Positions 1-7,228 of a DNA stretch of 16,958 nucleotides are shown here, piece after piece. Origin of the DNA: Amoebophrya sp. AT5.2. Taxonomy: Eukaryota; Sar; Dinophyceae; Syndiniales; Amoebophryaceae. The stretch lies in assembly GCA_005223375.1 (NCBI GenBank), contig RXOD01004949.1:1-16958 (forward strand). The letters are read 5' to 3'. The position numbers and the translations under genes were made by a program. A model generated the notes under the pieces. That model ran no database searches and was not told the DNA's origin. It worked only from the letters and a program-made list of their open reading frames with translations. Each line of letters starts with the position of its first letter. Position 1 is the first letter of the stretch.

Positions 1-3000
1 CCCCCGCCGCTACAACTTCATTGGCGGGTCCCCGCACGGAGCAATCCCCTCGGTGCAGCTTCTTTTCCAGCACCTTGCTGCTGCTGCTACTTGTGCTTGA
101 GCAGCTGTCCTTGCGCGCCGGGTTGCTGCCCATAGTGCTGGAGCTTGCGAATTGCGCAAACCAGCCGTGCGCGAGCGCCTCCGCCGCGGACAGCCGGTGT
201 TTCGGGTTCGGCCGCAGCAAGTCCTTTACGAGCATTCGCGCCTCCTGCGACACGTTGCGCCACAGCTCCGGCGGCCACTCCACCATGCAGGCGATGATCT
301 TGTGCTTGCTGCTCCGCGCCGTGTCCTTCCCGGGCGTGAAGAAGGGGTGCGTCCCCGTGAGCATCTGGTGCAGGATGATGCCCACCGCGAACAGGTCCGC
401 CTTCAGGTCGTACCACGCCACCGAGTGCATCTCGGGCGCCATGTAGTGCGGCGTCCCCGCGCGGGGCATCACGTACCGCCCGCTGTTGTTCGGCAGCGGT
501 TTCTTCGCCTTCTCGATGTTCGACAGGTAGTCCGCGAGCCCGAAATCGATCACCTTGAGGACCCCCTCGGCCTTCCGGTTGAGGAACAAGATGTTGTCGG
601 GCTTCAGGTCCCGGTGCACGATGTTCTGCTGGTGGCAGTAGGCGAGCGCGGAGAGGAGCTGCTGGCAGTAGCGCGCGGACTGCTTCTCCGACATGGGCCG
701 GCTCAGGTGCTTCGAGTGGAAGATCAGCCGCTCGAAAATGGAGCCGCCGGCGCAGAGTTCCAGGATGAGGTAGATGTCCTTCTGCCGCTCGTCGTAGTGC
801 ACCTCGTGCATCCGCAATATGTTGGGGTGGTCCAGCCGCTGCATGATCTTGATCTCGGTGTGGACCAGGTTCAGCTGCGACTTGTTCTTGATCGTGATGT
901 GCTTGCACGCGCGCCCCTGCTGGGTCTTGATGTGCCGCACTTGGCACACCTCGCCGAAGGCGCCCTTGCCCTTTTTCTCCGCGAACTCGTACGTCTCGAA
1001 CAGGTTCAGGGTCGGGTTCGGGAACACGGGCCAGAAGAGCCGCTCGGAAAGCGGGACCTTCTCCGCAGCCGGGTTCTTGTGCAGCTGGTGCGGGCTGAGC
1101 TGCAGTGGATGTTGCTGCGGCGGACTTTGGGTGGTCGCGTACATAAACTGTTGGCCGGGGGGGCTATGACTGCTCGACGCGCTGCTGGCCGCTGGCGCTG
1201 CGTGCTGCGGAGGCTGCATCCGCGGATCATTCTGGGAATAGTTGTACCCGAGTACGAGAGCAGCGCCCCCGCCACCCGCACCCCCGCCGTGCACGTCGCC
1301 CGCTACAGGTACGTCCGAATTATGCAACATGTTGAATCCGACACTTTTATCCGCGCCCCCTCCGTAGTTGGTCGCACCGAAGAAGTAGTTTGCGTGGAAG
1401 TGCAGGTTCGCTTTCAGGGCCTCACCGAACACGTCCACACGGAAGTTTTCCGGGCGGAACCCATGCTGCTGGTTGCAGTACTGACGGATGATTTCGCACC
1501 AGTAGTCCACCGGGATGGCACCCTCCCGCTGGCCGTCGAAGTTGTCGAAGGCGCCCTCACACCACCGGTTGCTCGGCGTGCGGCCGAGCTGGGGCACCTC
1601 GGTGAACAGGTTCCGCACCGCGTTCAGTGTGGCTCTGCGCGAAAGCTGGTACTCCCCGAAGTGCAAGCCGCGCACGTACTGCTGCAAGTCGGGTGGGGAG
1701 GTGCAAAAATGATCCTGAACAGGGCGTGTCGTAACAGCTGCAGCCGCTCCTCCTCCTCCTCCCTCCTGCGCGGTGGGTGGTAGTGTTGGCAATGGGCATT
1801 CTACTCTTCCCGCCTGAAACTCGTGAAAGCTCTGCAGGATGAACGGTGGGAGGATCTTCAACGCGGCGCGGGAGAGCTCGACCTCCATCTTCTCGAGGTG
1901 AGCGGTGAAGGCGGCGTCTTCGTGAGCCTGTGCAGCATCATGCGCCATCAGGGGATCGCCGACGTTGTGGAGGTTGCCGTGGTGGTTTTGATAGTATTGC
2001 GCGGCGTGGTGCAGCTCGTCATAAAAGTTGTGCGGTGGAGGTGGGGGGAACTGTTGTGGTGGTCCTGGCTGCCCTACCGGCTGCTGCATGTGGAGGAGCC
2101 CGTCCTGTGGGGGACTATGCGCGGCAAACTGGAGGTCTGCCGCTGTGGGTTGCAGCGGGGACGCGTACAAGTGTGTCAAGCCTCCCTCTATCAACCCGCC
2201 CCGAGCACCACGGGCTACTGCTGGTGGACGCATCACCGGAGAAGGCGACGGGCGCGTCTGGTCTCCGCAAATGATCGAAGTCGGAGCACCAGCAGCGTGG
2301 CCTGGGCGTGCTGGAGCTTGTTGTCCCGTACGAGGGCCCCCCGGCTCGCCTCCTGCTGGGTGAAAAAGACCAACCGCGGCAATGTCCGTCCACACCAAGT
2401 GCGCTTCTACAAATTGCCAGGCGATCTCCTGCATGTCTTTGAACTCGAGAACTCTTCTGTCGTCTGGGTCGAAATTCGCCATGGCCTGCTCAAACCACCG
2501 ACTCGGCGGCACTCGAAAATGCGACCGGTGCTTGGGCTTCATCCGGTACGTTTCGCCGCAGCTCTGGAAAAGTCGGCTCAAAGCATTTTCGATATTCGCG
2601 AACGGGAGAGCAATATTTGTGCTGTGCTGGTGAAGATGAAGATCCGTTTGAAGGTGTGGTCCATCGAAGTGCTGGCGTTCGAAGAGAAAAGCGCGGTAAC
2701 ATTCGTCCAGGTACCAGCGTCGGTCAAACGGGACGCCATCGTGGTCGCATAAGAGATTTTGCCCACTCTGATCGAACTGGCAATCGTCCTGCCCCAGTGG
2801 AGGTTTTAGCGGTGGTGCGTGCGCGAACCCATTTTGCGCTTGGTGTGCGTGCGCAACGGCAGTAGCGTCTACCCGTTCGTTCTCGAGAAACGCTTCCTCC
2901 GCAAACATTCCTTCCGGTCGAATCGACACCTTACACCTCGCTTGCACCGTCTGCACAAGGATCTCGAAAGTTTCCGTCTTGCTGACAAAGCCCGTGTTTG

Positions 3001-6000
3001 CCGGATCAAAATTCGCAAAAGCCTTCTTGACCCAGGATGTGGCGGGCACGGGAAGTATCGGAAGCTTTTCGAGCGTTCGCCGAAAGACGATGCGGAAATG
3101 GGGAAGGTCGGTTTTTTCTGTGTCCGCGCCGAGCTTGCGATTCCAACACGCCTCGAACTTTCCGAGCAAGTCAGCATACAGCACGTGCACGGGAGGCGTG
3201 TTCCGAGTGTGGTTTGATGTCCTCACATGCTGATTATTTTGTGCATCGTACGTGAAAAGCCGCTCGTCTTCACGTGGGGACACGACTACGCTCTGCAGAG
3301 GTAGCAGCGGTTGCACTTGCTCTTGCTCCTGTCCCATCTTCTGGCCATCTAATGCCATTCCTCCCGGTACTCTTTCGTTCACTGCTGCTGCGTCAGCAAA
3401 GCTTCCGCTAGTTCCTTCCTCGAACATGCGGCAACTCGCTGCCGCCGAGTTGACGTCGTTGGCCAGCCGCGGTGCATAGGAACTTCGGTCCACGAGTTCG
3501 ATTGCTTCGAACGTGTCGTCCGCGTCAACCTGGGCGGTCGATTCCGATATGATGAGCCGCTTCAACATGTTGCTACAAGACGCCGGACTGTCAAGAACGT
3601 CGTCGTTGGAGTTGGACTCGGGGAGCAGTTTCTCCACCTTCCTGGCGGGCACTCCTTTAGCTTTTCGTGCTGGAGTTGTATCAGGAGGGGCACCGGGTCC
3701 TGCTTCTTCGGATACATCAAGCACTACATCTACAGCATCTGCCTCGACACGTGGCGCGCTGCCATGATCGGGTGCTGCCGGGATCCTATCTTCTTTTTCT
3801 TCGTCGCGACGGCTCTGGATATCCGCGTCCGTCAGTGGTTCGCGTCTCCAGATCAGGCCGTCAGGTTTTTCTTCGGTGCCCCGCCGGCCCTGCTTGACGC
3901 GACTGCTTTTCTCTGGCTCAACATCGTTCTCTATGTCGCGGATCACGAGTTCAAGATTGTCATTGGAGAGGCTCTTGTTCTCGCCACCCTCCCTTTCGGC
4001 ATCACCTGTGAAGTCTTCATCTTCTCTTTGCGCGGCTGCTTCATGTTCCTTTCCCCGCACAACGCTGAGGAGGCTTGGTGAAACACAACTCATTTGCTGC
4101 AGCAGCGGCGTCGGCGGGCGAATGCCGCTCGCGAAAGTGTTGAACCCGTCGCGACCACAAGTTGTCGCTTCATCCCCTTCCACGTGGTAGTCCCTGGCCC
4201 TTACAACCGCTTCCCACTTGACTACCGCCGAGCTCGGGGTCGCGCACGAGAACCCCAAAACACCGCGTGCTGGCGAATGACTTGGCGTTGGCGAAGACGT
4301 CACGTGTGCATTGCTAACGGAACTCGCTGGAGACACATCAAGTCCATGCTTTTCGCCGACAGTGTCGCCGCCCTCCACCGCCGCCACAGATGGACCAAAT
4401 GATTGCGCCTGTCCCTCCACGAACTCCTTGCCCTCGACACGACTGGCAAAAACAACTTTCGAGCTTGTGGAGGTCCCCGGCACGCCGCGAATCGGCGTGC
4501 TACACGTCTTGCGCAGGTGGTGGACGTGACTTTGGTCGTGTGCTTGCGAGACCGGCGCAGCCGCATACATCACGGGCGGTAGTTGTACAGTTCCGGACCG
4601 GGGCTCGGCGCGAGAGCAGCAACTGCTCTGCAGACTCGGTCGCGGCACCTCGCGGTCGTCGTCCTCCACTCTGCAGATTTCCACGCCCTTCGGAGTTACG
4701 CTTCCCTGCTCCGAGGCCAGCAGCGTATCTGCTTGCAGCTTTGTCGCCGCGGGTGTCTCAACATCTTCAGTCTCCTGCGCCAGAGCTTGCGCCAGCACTT
4801 CATAGTCGTCTTCCTCCATAATCTGTGGGAGGAGCCCTTTCGACTGCTGCTTCCGCTGCTTGCTCAACTCAGCCTCGTGGTCGTGCTCTTGTTTCTCAAC
4901 ATCGTCTAACTGGACTCCCGCCGCAGCGCCATGCAAGTTGAGGAGCAGCTCGTCGTCCTCTTCGTGGTCATCGTCGTGCAGCCCCGCAGTGCCACCAAAC
5001 GCCCTGTCGTTCGCCGCGAATGCACTCCGGTAGTACAGCGGCAACCGCCAGCTGTGGTGCGCGTTGTCGTCGAGCTGCTTGCAATCCGGGATCTCCGGAT
5101 AGTCTTCCATGTCCTCGACTCCAGAAATTATAGGATCCGCTTGTTGTAGTTCATCCTTGGACTTCGTGTTCGACGCGATTTCCAGGGCCTTCGCCGCTTG
5201 CGTTTCGGCTTCGGGAACAGGAGGGGACGGAGAGGCCGCAAGCCCCGCGATCCGGGATCCAGTGCTCGCCGCGCTCACACAACAAGGACTTTCTACGATG
5301 CTGGGTAGCGCGTCAGAATTTTTGTCCTTGTTTCCCGCGTCAGCTCCCTTTTCAGAAGAAGCGATAAGAGCGCTCCTGATGCCACTGCTGGCAGCAATGC
5401 GCTCTGCGGCGGGGATCTGTTGAGAGTCAAGCTCCTGCTCTTTTCGCATCGCGTCGCTCTCGGGGAAGAACGAGGACTGCCTTGAAAGGTCCGACCCGAA
5501 GTGAACAGTCTTCCCGGGGGCGAGTATCGATCCCCCTGGCTTCGGTATCGGAAGCGCCGGCGTGTCATCCTCGTTCCGTGATGTCGCCGGGGTTTGCGTT
5601 TGCGTCGCTGGAGCAGGGGCTAGGGCGAGGGGAGCGAGAACCTCGTCAACCACTTCTAAAACGGAGCCTTCCGGAATCGGGCTGCAATCCGGCGTCGGCA
5701 CGGCTGCCACCGTCGTTGTAGCCGTTCCTACGCGCAGCCGCCGTTTCCCTGAAAGTGACCCCAGCCGCGCCGGAATTCTGCTGCCGACCCCAACCGCGGG
5801 AGGCAGCTGTAACTGCGTCAAGCCCGTGGACGACGCAGCGCTGCCACTGCCAGCAGAACCCGAAGACACCCGCGTCGCAGCCGATGACCCACCCACCGAA
5901 GTAGCTTTGCGGAAGACAACGACGTCGCCGGTTTTAGGTGCGGGGGCAAGTTCTTTTGACGAGGTCGCTGAAACCGACGAACTCGTTTTCGACGTCGCAA

Positions 6001-6316
6001 AGCTTGACCTCGTCGTACCACCGGCGCTCGTTGCTTTCGTTGTCGCCTTCTGCTGATCCCTTGAGGTGGCAGCTGCATGCTTCTCGACGCGCTTCCCACT
6101 TGCGGGCGTTCCGGGTGACAGGTGGCTTTCCACCCTGGAGGAGCCGTAGACGCCCGAGGAAACCTGGCGAGACTGCGAGCTGCGTTGCGTCCCAGGTGCA
6201 GTGGAGGCTATTCTGCTGGCGGCCTGCGGCACTGTCGGTGCAGCGGATGCGGTGCCGCGCGTCGTGGTTGCAGCTCTCCGCCGCTTCGATTTCGAAGCAG
6301 AGCCGGAGTTTCCCAT
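1..6316 (-). CDS. Giant CDPK-like Ser/Thr protein kinase with upstream EF-hand-like motifs (3' incomplete)
   Basis: One uninterrupted minus-strand frame runs from the ATG at 6316 to the left edge, at least 2105 codons, with an in-frame stop (6364-6362) just upstream. The N-terminus MGNSGSASKSKRRR fits N-myristoylation (Gly2, Ser6) followed by a basic patch, as in many CDPKs, and supports this start. Residues to about 1000 are low-complexity Ser/Ala/Glu-rich. EF-hand-like loops follow at about 1104 (FDPANTGFVSKTE), 1283 (FDPDDRRVLEF, degenerate) and 1594 (FDGQREGAIPVDY, Tyr at position 12). A Pro/Gln/Gly-rich linker leads to a kinase domain at about 1776-2051: glycine loop GKGAFGEV, RACK lysine near 1805, HRDLKPDN near 1900, DFG near 1926, GTPHYMAPE near 1960, and the closing HRLSAAEALAHGWF. 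All catalytic residues are present, so it should be active. Family knowledge: CAMK/CDPK kinases transduce calcium signals, and some apicomplexan members carry N-terminal EF-hands. The visible residues after the domain show no clear autoinhibitory junction. The kinase call is secure; calcium binding is inference. Confidence 0.9.
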   Translation of the reverse strand, partial: MGNSGSASKSKRRRAATTTRGTASAAPTVPQAASRIASTAPGTQRSSQSRQVSSGVYGSSRVESHLSPGTPASGKRVEKHAAATSRDQQKATTKATSAGGTTRSSFATSKTSSSVSATSSKELAPAPKTGDVVVFRKATSVGGSSAATRVSSGSAGSGSAASSTGLTQLQLPPAVGVGSRIPARLGSLSGKRRLRVGTATTTVAAVPTPDCSPIPEGSVLEVVDEVLAPLALAPAPATQTQTPATSRNEDDTPALPIPKPGGSILAPGKTVHFGSDLSRQSSFFPESDAMRKEQELDSQQIPAAERIAASSGIRSALIASSEKGADAGNKDKNSDALPSIVESPCCVSAASTGSRIAGLAASPSPPVPEAETQAAKALEIASNTKSKDELQQADPIISGVEDMEDYPEIPDCKQLDDNAHHSWRLPLYYRSAFAANDRAFGGTAGLHDDDHEEDDELLLNLHGAAAGVQLDDVEKQEHDHEAELSKQRKQQSKGLLPQIMEEDDYEVLAQALAQETEDVETPAATKLQADTLLASEQGSVTPKGVEICRVEDDDREVPRPSLQSSCCSRAEPRSGTVQLPPVMYAAAPVSQAHDQSHVHHLRKTCSTPIRGVPGTSTSSKVVFASRVEGKEFVEGQAQSFGPSVAAVEGGDTVGEKHGLDVSPASSVSNAHVTSSPTPSHSPARGVLGFSCATPSSAVVKWEAVVRARDYHVEGDEATTCGRDGFNTFASGIRPPTPLLQQMSCVSPSLLSVVRGKEHEAAAQREDEDFTGDAEREGGENKSLSNDNLELVIRDIENDVEPEKSSRVKQGRRGTEEKPDGLIWRREPLTDADIQSRRDEEKEDRIPAAPDHGSAPRVEADAVDVVLDVSEEAGPGAPPDTTPARKAKGVPARKVEKLLPESNSNDDVLDSPASCSNMLKRLIISESTAQVDADDTFEAIELVDRSSYAPRLANDVNSAAASCRMFEEGTSGSFADAAAVNERVPGGMALDGQKMGQEQEQVQPLLPLQSVVVSPREDERLFTYDAQNNQHVRTSNHTRNTPPVHVLYADLLGKFEACWNRKLGADTEKTDLPHFRIVFRRTLEKLPILPVPATSWVKKAFANFDPANTGFVSKTETFEILVQTVQARCKVSIRPEGMFAEEAFLENERVDATAVAHAHQAQNGFAHAPPLKPPLGQDDCQFDQSGQNLLCDHDGVPFDRRWYLDECYRAFLFERQHFDGPHLQTDLHLHQHSTNIALPFANIENALSRLFQSCGETYRMKPKHRSHFRVPPSRWFEQAMANFDPDDRRVLEFKDMQEIAWQFVEAHLVWTDIAAVGLFHPAGGEPGGPRTGQQAPARPGHAAGAPTSIICGDQTRPSPSPVMRPPAVARGARGGLIEGGLTHLYASPLQPTAADLQFAAHSPPQDGLLHMQQPVGQPGPPQQFPPPPPHNFYDELHHAAQYYQNHHGNLHNVGDPLMAHDAAQAHEDAAFTAHLEKMEVELSRAALKILPPFILQSFHEFQAGRVECPLPTLPPTAQEGGGGGAAAAVTTRPVQDHFCTSPPDLQQYVRGLHFGEYQLSRRATLNAVRNLFTEVPQLGRTPSNRWCEGAFDNFDGQREGAIPVDYWCEIIRQYCNQQHGFRPENFRVDVFGEALKANLHFHANYFFGATNYGGGADKSVGFNMLHNSDVPVAGDVHGGGAGGGGAALVLGYNYSQNDPRMQPPQHAAPAASSASSSHSPPGQQFMYATTQSPPQQHPLQLSPHQLHKNPAAEKVPLSERLFWPVFPNPTLNLFETYEFAEKKGKGAFGEVCQVRHIKTQQGRACKHITIKNKSQLNLVHTEIKIMQRLDHPNILRMHEVHYDERQKDIYLILELCAGGSIFERLIFHSKHLSRPMSEKQSARYCQQLLSALAYCHQQNIVHRDLKPDNILFLNRKAEGVLKVIDFGLADYLSNIEKAKKPLPNNSGRYVMPRAGTPHYMAPEMHSVAWYDLKADLFAVGIILHQMLTGTHPFFTPGKDTARSSKHKIIACMVEWPPELWRNVSQEARMLVKDLLRPNPKHRLSAAEALAHGWFAQFASSSTMGSNPARKDSCSSTSSSSSKVLEKKLHRGDCSVRGPANEVVAAG

Positions 6317-7228
6317 TGGAAAAACGGATCTTCCAGTTGTAGAGTCCCCGTTCAGCAAGGCTTATCTTTTACGCCTGTCGTCGTGCCCCCTGCAGCATTC
6401 GTTTTTTACACGAAAGGGCCATGCGCTGCGCTGGCTGAGTGGCAGCGAACGCCTCGTCCAGCGAGCACTACGTAAGTCAGCGGACATCATGCGAAAGCAG
6501 CTCTTATATCTGTGTCTATCTGGAGGTGGAGCAGACGGCCATATCTGTGTGTAGCCATGACTCAAGGGTCGCTATGCGGAAGCGGTTTGAAAAGAAAAGA
6601 CGTCGAAGTTGCTCTCGTGTCGTGTGTAGAAATCAAGTTCAAGAGTGTGATGCAGTAAAGAACAAAACTACGAAAGGCATGGAATGTTAGTGTGTGCGTT
6701 TACTATGCCCGTAGGAGAATGAGAAAGACAAAGAGATCCAGCTGGTAGAGGCAAATAGAGCCAGGGGTTGTGTGCTTTCTTGTATCTCAACAGAAAACTA
6801 CTACAAGAAGGAGCCACCCGCACCCTCCGGGAACGCATATGGCGGATCGCTTCCTCCGTAACCTTCACCTTCGATCGTCGGGAGCAGGCAGGTGCCACCT
6901 CCATCCCATGCCATCGTTCGCCTTCTCGCACGAATTATAGCGAAAAGGCAAACGATAACGACCGTAGCAGTGCGACAAAATGGATCTTCGTGGGGAAAAC
7001 TGGAGCGGAACCATCGATATCGGATTCGGAACTAAGACGAGAGGGGAACTACGGTTTCGATACACTTCGGGAACACTGCAGCAGAACTTTTGAGGGATTC
7101 CGGGGTTCGTATCAATCACTGACAAACAGTTGTTGAAAATCGAAGATCTTGGTTCGAACTGTAAAAGCAACCCGCTGGTGGTACTATGTATTGGTAAAAA
7201 TTCAGAGCCAGAGCGTTAGAATCGCTGC
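6317..7228. other. Intergenic region between ORC5 and the kinase gene
   Basis: No convincing gene. Short ORFs on both strands lack recognisable motifs, and the base composition is lower in GC than the flanking coding sequence. The stretch must hold the 3' UTR of ORC5 and the 5' UTR or promoter of the kinase gene. Its one strong feature is the hairpin at 6913-6956. A GGTTCGAAC stretch near 7151 resembles a tRNA T-loop, but no tRNA fold surrounds it. Confidence 0.6.
6913..6956 (-). repeat. 17-bp inverted repeat (hairpin, paired with two G-U)
   Basis: Arms at 6913-6929 and 6940-6956 are separated by a 10-nt AT-rich loop. The arms match at 15 of 17 positions as DNA. As minus-strand RNA (the transcribed sense of all neighbours) both mismatches become G-U wobbles, giving an unbroken 17-bp stem, with two further wobbles and a G-C possible at the base. 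It lies about 275 bp past the ORC5 stop and 600 bp before the kinase start. Role unknown: a UTR structure, a small structured RNA or a mobile-element remnant are all possible. Confidence 0.8.

Noticed and set aside
87..947. A 286-codon minus-strand frame overlapping the kinase domain
   Set aside because: It is a shifted reading of the kinase exon; the HRD, DFG and APE motifs are in the other frame.
152..1783. A 543-codon open frame on the plus strand, and similar ones at 1823-2752 and 3764-4081
   Set aside because: They are the exact codon-register complement of the kinase frame. Its codon use makes minus-strand stops' complements rare; the translations show no motif, while the sense strand encodes an unmistakable kinase.
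7141..7175. Possible tRNA (GGTTCGAAC resembling a T-loop)
   Set aside because: The bases beside the loop do not pair as a T-stem, and no acceptor or anticodon stem is found around it.
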